From positions 100,911 through 164,910 of the forward strand of contig CAKPIG010000002.1 of the NCBI GenBank assembly GCA_934162255.1: 64,000 nucleotides of DNA, written 5' to 3'. Source of the DNA: an uncultured Clostridia bacterium. Lineage in GTDB: Bacteria > Bacillota > Clostridia > TANB77 > CAG-508. Numbering within the stretch: the first letter of the stretch is position 1; every line of letters starts with the position of its first letter. Below, piece by piece: positions 31,961 to 40,834 of this stretch. Made by a program: the position numbers and the translations under genes. The notes under the pieces were generated by a model. The model saw only the letters and a list, made by a program, of their open reading frames with translations, had not been told where the DNA came from and did not search any database.

Positions 31961-33658
31961 ATGAAGAAAAAAGTAGTAATGTTTTTATTACTAATAAGTA
32001 TATATATAATTTTAACATTTATCTGTGGGAGTAAGGTTTTTGCAATAAACCAAACTACTTCAACAGACATTAATTCAATAGATTCAAATCAATATCCACA
32101 AATAAAAGAAATGTTACAAAATCTAAAAAATGAGCATCCAAATTGGAACTTTAAAATATTATATACAGACATAGATTGGAATGATGCAATTGCAAATGAA
32201 TATGTAGGACATGGAAGTTCTCCAAGAAACTTATCATATAAAAGTTACACAGGAGAATGGAGATGTGGAGTATGTGGAGACAGAGCATATGATAATGGAA
32301 GCTGGTATTGTGCTTCTGAAAAAGCAATTGGATATATGATGGATGCTAGAAATTCAGCAAATTATTCAGACATATTTCAATTTATGGAATTGACATATGG
32401 TGGATGTAATGAACAGACAATAAGAACAATGGTATCTGGAACATTTTTAAATAATGATTCATACATAAATGCAATTATAAGTGCAGCACAAAAATACAAT
32501 GTAAATCCATATTACATTGTTGCAAGAATAATTCAAGAACAAGGTAAAAATGGTTCAACATTAAGTAAAGGACAAGGATATAATGGACAATATGTAGGAT
32601 ATTATAATGTGTTTAATATAGGAGCAAATGGAAGAGGTTCAGAAACAATTATATTAAATGGATTAAGAAAAGCAAAAAGCTATGGATGGACATCTATAGA
32701 ATCATCAATAGATGGAGGAGTTTCAATAATAGCATCAAGTTATATTGCAAAAGGTCAAAATACATTATATTTTCAAAAATTTGATGTGGAAAATTCAGAT
32801 GGAAATTTATATTGGCATCAATATATGCAAAATTTATTAGCAGCACAATCAGAAGGTAGTACACTAAGAAAAACATTTGAAAGTGTTTCTTCAATAGATG
32901 GAGAATATACATTTATAATACCACTATTTAAAAATATGCCAAGTAGTGCATCACCAAGACCAGGAACAAGTGGTTCTGATGTAGTTAGTACAGAACTTGT
33001 TAGAGTAAATGTAACAAGTACATTGAAACTAAGAAATGAACCAAAAGGAGCAACAACAGTAGGAAAAGTATATAAAGATGAAATTATTACAAGATTAATT
33101 AAAGCAACAAGTAAAGTTGGTGGAACATATTGGGATTATGTAATGAAAGGTGATGGAACTAAAGGATATGCTGCTAGAGAAACATATGATGATGAAAATC
33201 CATATAAATTATATTTAGTACCAATTGAAACTGAAAAACCAGATGATAATAATGGGGGAAATACAGAAATTAATACTGAAAAAGTAAAAATGGATACAGT
33301 TTCAGGAGAAGCTATTGCTATACCAAACGCAACTGTGAAAGATTTGAAAGAACTTGTTGGAAATGAAATTGTAGTAAAAAATGCTTCAGGAGAATTAGTT
33401 ACAGATGATAATAAACTTGCTACAGGATATACAATTAATGATACAAATACAGTTATAGTCTTAGGAGATATAAATGGAGATGGAGAAGTTGACACAGGAG
33501 ATACATTCTTGTTGAAATTAATAGTATTAGGAAAAAAAGAAATTCCAACTGGATGCTTTGGAAGAGCAAGCGACATAAATGGAGATGGAGAAGTTGATAC
33601 AGGAGATACTTTCTTATTAAAAAAGCAAGTATTAAATATTGGAAATATAACTTTATAG
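31961..33658 (+). CDS. Secreted N-acetylglucosaminidase-like protein with SH3 and dockerin domains
   Basis: 565 residues from ATG behind AGAGGTGT. Signal peptide (KKKVVMFLLLISIYIILTF to VFA). Residues about 100-310 resemble the GH73/LytD glucosaminidase fold: YYIVARIIQEQGKNGS holds the likely catalytic Glu, and FNIGANG and GGVSIIASSYIAKGQNTLYF are typical. Residues about 345-410 form a bacterial SH3 domain (LRNEPKG to GYAARET). The last 64 residues contain two type I dockerin repeats, each DINGDGEVDTGDTFLLK with Ca-binding Asp/Asn. It should cut peptidoglycan outside the cell and dock to a cohesin. The next gene may provide the anchor. Confidence 0.85.
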   Translation: MKKKVVMFLLLISIYIILTFICGSKVFAINQTTSTDINSIDSNQYPQIKEMLQNLKNEHPNWNFKILYTDIDWNDAIANEYVGHGSSPRNLSYKSYTGEWRCGVCGDRAYDNGSWYCASEKAIGYMMDARNSANYSDIFQFMELTYGGCNEQTIRTMVSGTFLNNDSYINAIISAAQKYNVNPYYIVARIIQEQGKNGSTLSKGQGYNGQYVGYYNVFNIGANGRGSETIILNGLRKAKSYGWTSIESSIDGGVSIIASSYIAKGQNTLYFQKFDVENSDGNLYWHQYMQNLLAAQSEGSTLRKTFESVSSIDGEYTFIIPLFKNMPSSASPRPGTSGSDVVSTELVRVNVTSTLKLRNEPKGATTVGKVYKDEIITRLIKATSKVGGTYWDYVMKGDGTKGYAARETYDDENPYKLYLVPIETEKPDDNNGGNTEINTEKVKMDTVSGEAIAIPNATVKDLKELVGNEIVVKNASGELVTDDNKLATGYTINDTNTVIVLGDINGDGEVDTGDTFLLKLIVLGKKEIPTGCFGRASDINGDGEVDTGDTFLLKKQVLNIGNITL

Positions 33659-33671
33659 AAGGAGAGAATGT

Positions 33672-35420
33672 ATGAAAAAGAAAATAATTAGTTTTTTATT
33701 TGCAATATTTCTTATCTTTGCATTAAAAAATACATGTAGTGCAGCTAGTGCAAGCATTTCTTGCCCTAGTAGTGTAAAAGTAGGAGAAACAGCTACAATA
33801 AATGTAACAGGTAGTGCTGTTCAGTGGAAATTATCATTAAAAGTTAATGGAACAGAAATTGCAAGTAGTAATGATGTTGAAAATATTGATGGAAATAAGA
33901 CAATATCATTTTCTGGAAAATATACACCACAGACTACAGGCACTTTAAATGTAACATTAGAGGGAAATGCAACAGAATATTCTGACGGAACAACAATAAG
34001 AAGTTTTGCTTCAAAAACAATAGAAGTAGTAAATGCAGATAGTGGAAACAATAATAATTCTGGAGAAGACTCTAACCAAAACAATGGTGGTTCAACAACA
34101 GGAGGAAATACAACAACAAAATCATCAGAAGCAAGATTAAGTAATTTAGGAATCAGACCAAATGATTTCAAAGGATTTAAAAGAAATAAGTATAGTTATG
34201 ATATAAGTGTGCCAAACGATGTAAGTGAAGTAGAAGTATATGCATCACCAGTTAATAATAAAGCAAAAATATCAGGAACAGGAAAGATAAAATTAAAAGA
34301 AGGAAAAAATACTGCAAAAGTCACAGTAACAGCAGAAGATGGAAAAACTAAAAAAACATATACATTAAATATAACAAGAGAAACAGCTAATGAAACACCA
34401 AATACAACAACAACTGATTCTGATGCAACATTGAAAAATCTAGGAATAACACCAAAAGAATATGATTTTTCAGGCTTTAAAAAAGATACAATGCAATATT
34501 CTGTAGAAGTTCCAAATGATGTTACTAATGTAGAAATATATGCAGAAGCAACAAGTAGTTCAGCTAAAATTACAGGAACAGGAAAAGTTGATTTAAAAGA
34601 GGGAGACAATTCATTTAATGTTGAAGTAACTGCTAAAGATGGAACAAAAAAGACATACACAATAGCAATAAAAAGAGCAGTAGCTCAAACTACAGTTGAT
34701 AATAATCCAGACGAAGAGAAAAATCTAAGACTTTCAAAATTAATAATAAGTAATTTTGACTTAGTACCTAATTTTGACAAAGAAATATATGAATATAAAA
34801 TAGATGTAGATGAAAATATTTCAAAATTAGATTTAACTGCAGAAGCAAATGAAAAAAATGCAAAAATTGAAATACTAGGAAATGAGAACTTAAAAGAAGG
34901 AGAAAATGTTATAACTATAATACTTACAAATGAAGAAACACAAGAAGTTACAACATATCAAATAATTGTAAACAAAAGTACATCACAAGAAATAATAGGA
35001 ATGGCAAAATGGACAAATCCTTCAACATGGGGATTGAAAGAAAAAGTAATAGTCGCAACTGGAGTAGCTTTAGTTTTGATAATAATAGTTGCAATAGTAT
35101 TAAAAATTAGATTAGCAAAACAAGATATTGATTATGATGTAGAACTTCCAGGAGGGGAAGAATTGGATAAAGCATTATCAAAACATCAAGAACTTGTAGA
35201 AGACACAGAAGAGAATCAAAAGCATGAGATTGTAGAAGAGAATACTAGTTTTGATGATAATCCAGAAACTCCAACATACATAAAATCAACATTCAAGGAT
35301 GATATTTTCCCAGAGAAAAAGGTAGATACTAATAAAGAAATATACATAGATGATTCAATACCAAATGATTATACAGAACAATATACAAGTAATAGAAAAA
35401 AAGGAAAACATTCTTTATAA
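33672..35420 (+). CDS. Membrane-anchored surface protein: Ig/cohesin-like domain plus three cadherin-like beta-sandwich domains
   Basis: 582 residues. Signal peptide ending CSAASA; residues about 25-125 form a beta domain (CPSSVKVGETATINVTGSA) that resembles cohesin or Ig-like modules; an Asn/Gly/Thr linker follows. Three repeats of about 90 residues begin ARLSNLGIRP, ATLKNLGITP and RLSKLIISNF, the cadherin-like beta-sandwich pattern (PF12733). One membrane segment near residue 460 (VIVATGVALVLIIIVAIVL) and an acidic cytoplasmic tail of about 110 residues. It starts 13 bases after the dockerin gene (GAAGGAGAG), so the two are translated together. The cohesin reading is tentative. Confidence 0.78.
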   Translation: MKKKIISFLFAIFLIFALKNTCSAASASISCPSSVKVGETATINVTGSAVQWKLSLKVNGTEIASSNDVENIDGNKTISFSGKYTPQTTGTLNVTLEGNATEYSDGTTIRSFASKTIEVVNADSGNNNNSGEDSNQNNGGSTTGGNTTTKSSEARLSNLGIRPNDFKGFKRNKYSYDISVPNDVSEVEVYASPVNNKAKISGTGKIKLKEGKNTAKVTVTAEDGKTKKTYTLNITRETANETPNTTTTDSDATLKNLGITPKEYDFSGFKKDTMQYSVEVPNDVTNVEIYAEATSSSAKITGTGKVDLKEGDNSFNVEVTAKDGTKKTYTIAIKRAVAQTTVDNNPDEEKNLRLSKLIISNFDLVPNFDKEIYEYKIDVDENISKLDLTAEANEKNAKIEILGNENLKEGENVITIILTNEETQEVTTYQIIVNKSTSQEIIGMAKWTNPSTWGLKEKVIVATGVALVLIIIVAIVLKIRLAKQDIDYDVELPGGEELDKALSKHQELVEDTEENQKHEIVEENTSFDDNPETPTYIKSTFKDDIFPEKKVDTNKEIYIDDSIPNDYTEQYTSNRKKGKHSL

Positions 35421-35422
35421 AA

Positions 35423-35452
35423 TTAAGCTCCAAGCAAAAACTTGGAGCTTAA
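35423..35452. other. 12-bp hairpin after the surface-protein gene
   Basis: TTAAGCTCCAAG (35423-35434), loop CAAAAA, CTTGGAGCTTAA (35441-35452). Perfect stem but no clear T-run; terminator or mRNA end structure. Confidence 0.7.
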
Positions 35453-35492
35453 TACTTGAAATTTATAAATAAATTTAGTATTATAATTATAT

Positions 35493-35568
35493 GCCACTAT
35501 AGCTCAGTTGGTAGAGCGACGGATTCGTAACCCGTAGGCCAGCAGTTCGATTCTGCTTGGTGGCACCA
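35493..35568 (+). tRNA. tRNA-Thr(CGT)
   Basis: 76 bases with CCA: acceptor GCCACTA/TGGTGGC (one wobble), D-arm GCTC/GAGC, loop TTCGTAA with anticodon CGT, T-arm AGCAG-TTCGATT-CTGCT. The anticodon stem ACGGA/CCCGT has an A-C mismatch at its loop end (position 31 with 39), where T is usual. Its 3' 45 bases are repeated exactly 5.2 kb downstream, marking an integration site. Confidence 0.95.
35524..35568 (+). repeat. Left attachment repeat (inside tRNA-Thr)
   Basis: 45 bases beginning TTCGTAACCCGTAGG at the anticodon loop and ending with the tRNA CCA; identical to 40709-40753. Confidence 0.93.
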
Positions 35569-35574
35569 TTTTAT

Positions 35575-35612
35575 AACAACTTATGAACTTAAAAGTTTGC
35601 AGGTTGTTTTTT
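35575..35612 (+). terminator. Terminator after tRNA-Thr
   Basis: AACAACTT (35575-35582) pairs with AGGTTGTT (35601-35608) with an inner AACTT/AAGTT pair, then a T-run. Confidence 0.7.
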
Positions 35613-35639
35613 TATATATAAAATTAAAATGTTTTATTT

Positions 35640-36215
35640 CTAGAAAGGATGGAATTTTTTTATGTTGGAATTTAAAGTATTACAATAAATAGAGCTAAAT
35701 AATGAATACTAGAAATTATTAAAGAATATGCTCTTACTATATTTGAATATAAAGTAAATGAAATAAGTAGTAAAAACTTTTAAATCAAAGAACATAATCA
35801 AAAGTATAATCTCAAAGAAATTAAGCAAATTCTCATAAAATTAAAAATTTAGAGTCAAAAAATGCATTTTATAGAAACAATATGAAAATATAAAATTTTT
35901 TCAAAAAACTTTGTAATTTCATCATACAAACTCAAAAGTAAGAAGGATAATTTTTTACCTAAAGCAGGGGGAAAAAACCTACTTTTTTGAGCAAACATAT
36001 AGAGGTAATTTTATGAGATGCGGAATTTATAAAAGATTAGTAAATTTATATTTGAGTTCTAACTTAAATGTTGAGACAATGAACCATAAAAATATATTAT
36101 AAAAAATTGAAAACTTAAATAATAAAAAACAGCAAATAGATCCAATAGAAATAAAGCAAGATAAAAACTACAGTATAGAGATAACAAATATTAAATTTAC
36201 ATAAGAATTTAAATA
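35640..36215. pseudogene. Decayed coding sequence at the left end of the island
   Basis: No frame stays open, yet short coding-like pieces remain: near 35730 a stretch reading EYALTIFEYKVNEISSKN, and at 36013 an ATG after AGAGGTAAT reading MRCGIYKRLVNLYLSSN before a stop, then KIENLNNKKQQIDPIEIKQ. The M-R-C-G-I-Y-K-R start faintly recalls serine-recombinase N-termini, but the match is short and the SxxxQ active-site part is not convincing. It may be the relic of the lost integration gene. The rest of 35613-36220 shows nothing else I can support. Confidence 0.35.
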
Positions 36216-36220
36216 TAAGA

Positions 36221-36249
36221 TTGACATAATTTGATTAAAACGTTATAAT
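36221..36249 (+). promoter_or_regulatory. Promoter of the island operon
   Basis: TTGACA (36221-36226), 17-base spacer, TATAAT (36244-36249): full consensus, 76 bases before the first gene. Confidence 0.8.
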
Positions 36250-36325
36250 AATGTAGTAAACATTAAGTAAGAGGCAAAAGGCTTATATGTAGGTGATTAT
36301 TAATCAAATGTAAAAGGAGGAAATT

Positions 36326-37144
36326 ATGATTAACTTTAATGAGTATAAAGAAGCATTGGAGTATATTAAACGGTATTTTCTTTATGACTTAAAAGAACTT
36401 GAAATTGTTTCAGCGCAAATTTTTGGTTCTACTACTTATGATGGAGTCTTTGTTAGGAAAATTTCTGATATTGATATATGTATTTTTACACCCAAAATGT
36501 ATACTATGGATTATCGGGATATTGTTCAGCTTATTATCAACAATACTAAAGGAGATTTTATAGATAAAAAGCCTTCAATTGTAGTTGATTATATAGCTGA
36601 TCGGATTGAGTTTTACATCAATCATCCACAAATTGCAATAGATGTAACAGTTATGGCTCCAGAATTACCTAATAGCAATAATATGGAAGAAACTGTAGCT
36701 CATGATTCTGTTGATATGTTTTTAGGTGCTTTTTATCAATATGGTATTCCATTAATAGGTGAAGTACCAAAAAAAAAATTAGTAGAGGAAACTTTTTTTC
36801 CGTTCTATAGTGAAGAGTTAAGGAAAAAACGTTTAGATATGCTTATTCCAAGGATAGAAAAATATAACAAGAGAATAGAAATTTTGATTGAACAAAAAAA
36901 TTATGATATATTAGATCATATTTATAAATCAAGACTATATTTTCTTAAGTGGCTGTTTATTTATAAAAGAAAGTATCCTGTAAACTTACACAAGCATTTA
37001 GATTACCAATTATCAACAATTTTATGCCTCCCCAAAAAAGAAAGAGAAAAACTCTTATTTATCGGAGAAGGTAACTTATTTAAATTAGCCTCTGATTATT
37101 TACAGGTTGTAAATAGTTATTTAAATGAGTATTGGAAAATATAA
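36326..37144 (+). CDS. Pol-beta-type nucleotidyltransferase domain protein (island gene 1)
   Basis: 272 residues. IFGSTTYDG, then ISDIDICIF, give the G-S-(x)n-D-x-D motif of the nucleotidyltransferase superfamily near residues 32-52; a third acidic position may be IAIDVTV near 112. The helical C-terminal half (LRKKRLDMLIPRIEKYNKR) resembles substrate-binding domains of small-molecule nucleotidyltransferases such as kanamycin/lincosamide enzymes. It could adenylylate a small molecule; the substrate is unknown. AAAAGGAGG precedes the ATG. First gene of the operon. Confidence 0.75.
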   Translation: MINFNEYKEALEYIKRYFLYDLKELEIVSAQIFGSTTYDGVFVRKISDIDICIFTPKMYTMDYRDIVQLIINNTKGDFIDKKPSIVVDYIADRIEFYINHPQIAIDVTVMAPELPNSNNMEETVAHDSVDMFLGAFYQYGIPLIGEVPKKKLVEETFFPFYSEELRKKRLDMLIPRIEKYNKRIEILIEQKNYDILDHIYKSRLYFLKWLFIYKRKYPVNLHKHLDYQLSTILCLPKKEREKLLFIGEGNLFKLASDYLQVVNSYLNEYWKI

Positions 37145-37220
37145 GCTCTATCAAAGTGTAGAATTAATTATTTATTTCTACACTTTGGTAATTATAAAAA
37201 ATAAAAAGGAATTGTTAAAT

Positions 37221-38357
37221 ATGAATTATGATATTCTGTATCCAGATTATAATAGAAGTATATTATCTATAAGTTCTTCATTATTAAATAAATTTAACAT
37301 CAGTTCAAATTATCCTACACTAAAAGAATTAGATATATATTTAAAAAAAGATTATAAAAATATTATATTTTTAATTTTAGATTGTCTAGGTACAAAAATT
37401 TTAAATAATAATTTGAGCAAAGATAGTATATTAAAAGAAAATTTTAAAACAAATGTTACTACAGTATTTCCAAGTACAACAGTAGCAGCTACAACAGCTT
37501 TTCATTCTGGAATTTCACCTGTGGAAAATGGTTGGATAGGCTGGATGCCCTATTTTACAGAATATAATGATATTATAGAAATTTTTACCTCTAAGCAGTT
37601 TTATACAGGTAAAAAATTAGAAATATTAGATATTGGAAAAAGTATTTTAAATTATGAAACAATATATTCAAAGATAATTAATAAAAATCCACATATAATT
37701 TATAATAAAATATTTCCAAGTTTCATACCAGAAGGAGCAAAGTCTATAGAAGAACTTTGTGAAAAAATATATGATAGCTGTAATAATCAAAACAAGTGTA
37801 ATTTAATATCTTCATATTGGAATGAACCAGATCATACTATACATCATACTGGTACATATTCAAATGAAACAAAAGTAGTATTAGAAAATATAGATAGAAA
37901 TATAAGGCAATTAGTTAATAAATTGGATAATTCTCTAATTATTATTTCGGCAGATCATGGTGCTGTAGACGTAGAAGAAATTTATATAAATGAGTACGAA
38001 GAACTTGTAAATTGTTTAAAAATGCCACCATCTATAGAAACGAGATTTGTAACATTTTTTGTAAAAAAAGATAAAAAACAATTTTTTAAAATAAAATTTA
38101 ACGAAATATTTGGAAACGATTTTATATTTTTGGAAAAAGATGAATTTTTATCATCAAATTTATTAGGAAAAGGAAAAAAACATTATAAAATAAATGAGTA
38201 TTTTGGAGATTTTATAGCTATTAGTAAATCTAATAAAACTATTAGATTTACAATGGATGGTAATAAATTTGAAAGGTTAATTGCAGATCATGGAGGATTA
38301 ACAAAAGATGAAATGGAAGTACCAGTTATAATAATAGATAAGGAGAAAAATAAATGA
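37221..38357 (+). CDS. Alkaline-phosphatase-superfamily hydrolase / nucleotide pyrophosphatase-like (island gene 2)
   Basis: 378 residues from the ATG nine bases after AAAAGGA; an earlier in-frame ATG overlapping gene 1 would add 32 atypical residues. Motifs: FLILDCLGTK (first metal Asp), TTVFPSTTVAATTAFHSG (nucleophile Thr), WNEPDHTIHHTGTY (Asp and His ligands), IIISADHGAVD and LIADHGG (Asp/His ligands). This is the type I phosphodiesterase/nucleotide pyrophosphatase pattern. No signal peptide, so it should act in the cytoplasm. It overlaps the next gene by ATGA. Confidence 0.82.
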   Translation: MNYDILYPDYNRSILSISSSLLNKFNISSNYPTLKELDIYLKKDYKNIIFLILDCLGTKILNNNLSKDSILKENFKTNVTTVFPSTTVAATTAFHSGISPVENGWIGWMPYFTEYNDIIEIFTSKQFYTGKKLEILDIGKSILNYETIYSKIINKNPHIIYNKIFPSFIPEGAKSIEELCEKIYDSCNNQNKCNLISSYWNEPDHTIHHTGTYSNETKVVLENIDRNIRQLVNKLDNSLIIISADHGAVDVEEIYINEYEELVNCLKMPPSIETRFVTFFVKKDKKQFFKIKFNEIFGNDFIFLEKDEFLSSNLLGKGKKHYKINEYFGDFIAISKSNKTIRFTMDGNKFERLIADHGGLTKDEMEVPVIIIDKEKNK

Positions 38358-40039
38358 GTATTAATTTAAAAGAATATTTTGGAGATTATAAACAAAATAA
38401 TGTAAATATATTAAATCAATACATATCTATGTTGGATAGTAAAGTAGGTAAGTATTATAATTTCGGAAAACCTTTTTTTAAAGGAGAACATAAATTAAGT
38501 TATAAAGAATATTTAAAAAAATGTAAATTAAATTATAATCCATTAACAGCAGAGGAAACTTTTGAATATATATCACCGCTATATCAAAACTTACCAAATT
38601 GGAATAACCCTGGAACCATGATAAATGTGATTCCACCAGTAAACTTAATTTCAATGGCAAGTATGAGCTTTACAGAACTATTTAACCCTAATTTTGCACA
38701 AGATACTTACTCTGGATTATTGATTACATCTGAATTAGAGGTTGTAAAATATATATCGGATTTACTAAATTGGAATTGGGAAAAGAGTTTTGGAGTATTT
38801 ACTTTTGGAGGAAAAGGAACAAACCTTTATGCAACTAAAATAGCATTAACAAAAGCCTGCTTGGAAACACAAGATTACGGTTGTGAACGAAACAAATATT
38901 TTATGATAACAAGTCAAAATGCTCATCCTTGTCACTATGAAGTTTGTAATTGGTTAGGAATTGGAAAAGATAATTGTATTGAGGCTAAATGTAATACAGA
39001 CGGAAGAATAAATTTAGAAGAAACAGAAAAAATAATATGTGAGAATATTGAAAGTGGAAGAATATTTTTAGGATTTAATTTAAATGGTGGAAGTACAAAT
39101 GAGCTTATCATTGATCCGATAAAAGAAATTTCAGAAATTAATCAAAAAATAGTAAACAAATATAAATTAAACTATATTCCACATATTCATGTTGATTCAG
39201 TATTGGGATGGATATATTTATTCTTCAACAAATATGATTATAATAATAATTACCTTGATATCCCCAAAGAGCATTTGAAAAAAATATTATCTTTAAATAA
39301 AAAAGTACAAGAATTTAAATATGCAGATTCTTTAGGTGTAGATTTTCACAAAACAGGATTTTGTCCATATGTATCAAGTCTATTTATTGTTAAAAATAGG
39401 AAAGATTTCTACAACCTTAATCCGGGTAAAGAAGTTTCCTTAGAAGATTTACATTATGGGAATTATAATCCATTTGAAACAACATTAGAATTAACACGAC
39501 CTTCTAGTGGACCAATAACAGCGCTAACAACATTAAAATCATTAGGAATAAGAGGTTTTCAAGAAATCATATCAAATATGTTTGTATCTACAGAAAAATT
39601 CAGAAAGATACTTTCAAAAAATGATAATATTTGTATACTAAATGAAGATACTGAGTGGTTAACAACATTATTTATATTAAAACCTGAAGAATACAAAAAA
39701 ATAAAATTAGATGAAATTTTGAAATTAGAAGAACATGAAATAAAAAAAATAAGGGAATATAATATAAATTTTGCAAAATACATATTGGAAAAAGGAAAAA
39801 ATGGAGAAATTTCATTTACATTTACTTCTTCAAGAAGTTATAAAATTCCAAATACTGATATAAAATTAGGAACATTAAAAGTGTATCCAATGTCTGTATT
39901 TTTAAATGACAATGAAGTTAGATGTTTATCGGAAGAAATATTTAATAGTATAGAAGATTATAAGAAAAATTTAATAAATATGGATTATACTAAGCTATCA
40001 TCTATATCCGATAATATGGTATATAGAAATAGTAAATAA
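38354..40039 (+). CDS. PLP-dependent group II decarboxylase (island gene 3)
   Basis: 561 residues. FTFGGKGTNLYATKIAL and SQNAHPCHYEVCNWLGIG are cofactor-phosphate and ring-stacking regions; HIHVDSVLGW holds the Asp that contacts the pyridine N; ADSLGVDFHKTGFCPYVS holds the Schiff-base Lys. This is the glutamate/tyrosine/aromatic amino acid decarboxylase class. The substrate cannot be read from sequence. Translationally coupled to gene 2. The family commonly makes amines, for acid stress or as pathway intermediates. Confidence 0.85.
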   Translation: MSINLKEYFGDYKQNNVNILNQYISMLDSKVGKYYNFGKPFFKGEHKLSYKEYLKKCKLNYNPLTAEETFEYISPLYQNLPNWNNPGTMINVIPPVNLISMASMSFTELFNPNFAQDTYSGLLITSELEVVKYISDLLNWNWEKSFGVFTFGGKGTNLYATKIALTKACLETQDYGCERNKYFMITSQNAHPCHYEVCNWLGIGKDNCIEAKCNTDGRINLEETEKIICENIESGRIFLGFNLNGGSTNELIIDPIKEISEINQKIVNKYKLNYIPHIHVDSVLGWIYLFFNKYDYNNNYLDIPKEHLKKILSLNKKVQEFKYADSLGVDFHKTGFCPYVSSLFIVKNRKDFYNLNPGKEVSLEDLHYGNYNPFETTLELTRPSSGPITALTTLKSLGIRGFQEIISNMFVSTEKFRKILSKNDNICILNEDTEWLTTLFILKPEEYKKIKLDEILKLEEHEIKKIREYNINFAKYILEKGKNGEISFTFTSSRSYKIPNTDIKLGTLKVYPMSVFLNDNEVRCLSEEIFNSIEDYKKNLINMDYTKLSSISDNMVYRNSK

Positions 40040-40051
40040 AAGGAGAAAATT

Positions 40052-40654
40052 ATGAAACTTGTAATTATATTTGGTCCACATGCTGTAGGTAAAATGACAG
40101 TTGGACAAGAATTAGAAAAAATAACAGATTTAAAATTATTTCATAATCATATGACAATAGACATTGTTGCAGATTTATTTGAAAATATGCCACAAGAAAG
40201 ACAAAGGTTGACAGAATTATTTAGAAATGAAATATTTCAATCTTTTTCAAAAAGTGATGAATATGGAATGATTTTCACATGTATGTGGGCATTAGAAAAA
40301 AAAGATGATTGGGAATATATAAATAACTTGGAGACCATGTTTAAAAGTAACGGAGCAGATGTTTATTATGTTGAGTTAGAAGCTGATTATGATATAAGAC
40401 TTCAAAGAAATACCACAGAAAATAGACTTTTAAATAAACCTTCAAAAAGAAATATAGAAAAATCTGAAAACTTATTTAGAGATATAGAAGCAAGACACAG
40501 ATTAAATTCTTATCCAAATGAAATTCAGAAAGAAAATTATATAAAAATAAATAATACATATATAGATCCCCAAAGTGTAGCTAGGTCAATAAAAGAAAGA
40601 TTTAGATTACAAAGTAAAAATAAAAAGATACAAGAAGATGATTTTGAAAGATAA
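40052..40654 (+). CDS. P-loop kinase-like protein (shikimate kinase/AAA_33 type; island gene 4)
   Basis: 200 residues. Walker A GPHAVGKMTVGQ at residues 8-19, with Met replacing the usual Ser/Thr pair's first position; HNHMTIDIVADLF follows, then YYVELEADYDIRLQRN and a lid-like region ENRLLNKPSKRN. This resembles small nucleotide- or metabolite-phosphorylating P-loop kinases. AAAGGAG precedes the ATG, 12 bases after gene 3. Last gene before the right repeat. Confidence 0.75.
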   Translation: MKLVIIFGPHAVGKMTVGQELEKITDLKLFHNHMTIDIVADLFENMPQERQRLTELFRNEIFQSFSKSDEYGMIFTCMWALEKKDDWEYINNLETMFKSNGADVYYVELEADYDIRLQRNTTENRLLNKPSKRNIEKSENLFRDIEARHRLNSYPNEIQKENYIKINNTYIDPQSVARSIKERFRLQSKNKKIQEDDFER

Positions 40655-40708
40655 TAGTAAAATTTACAAAATATATTTTATAATAATTTTAGAAAGAAAA
40701 TAAGAGAG

Positions 40709-40753
40709 TTCGTAACCCGTAGGCCAGCAGTTCGATTCTGCTTGGTGGCACCA
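40709..40753 (+). repeat. Right attachment repeat: orphan 3' half of tRNA-Thr
   Basis: Exact copy of 35524-35568, from the anticodon loop to CCA, without any 5' half before it. It is the displaced end of the original tRNA gene. Confidence 0.93.
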
Positions 40754-40795
40754 ATATGAAGAGTTATAAGGTTTCAATCTGTCACTTTATACTAA

Positions 40796-40834
40796 AAATA
40801 AAATGCTTTTTTTAAAAAAGCATTTTATTTTTTT
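40796..40834. terminator. Strong bidirectional terminator
   Basis: A perfect 15-bp stem, AAATAAAATGCTTTT (40796-40810) with AAAAGCATTTTATTT (40816-40830), T-rich on both strands. It ends the leftward surface-protein gene and was probably also the original tRNA-Thr terminator. Confidence 0.9.

Larger units (their letters stand above)
35524..40753. mobile_element. 5.2-kb integrase-less genomic island at the tRNA-Thr gene
   Basis: Flanked by an exact 45-bp direct repeat of the tRNA from the anticodon loop to CCA (copies at 35524-35568 and 40709-40753; bases outside differ at once on both sides). The left copy completes the functional tRNA, the right one is an orphan 3' half, the usual result of integrase-mediated insertion. 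Between them are about 650 bases of decayed sequence and a four-gene operon. There is no intact integrase, so it is either non-autonomous or a stranded remnant. Its cargo is described gene by gene below. Confidence 0.88.

Noticed and set aside
37125..37220. Upstream start for the alkaline-phosphatase-fold gene
   Set aside because: It would overlap the previous gene and add atypical residues; AAAAGGA favours ATG 37221.
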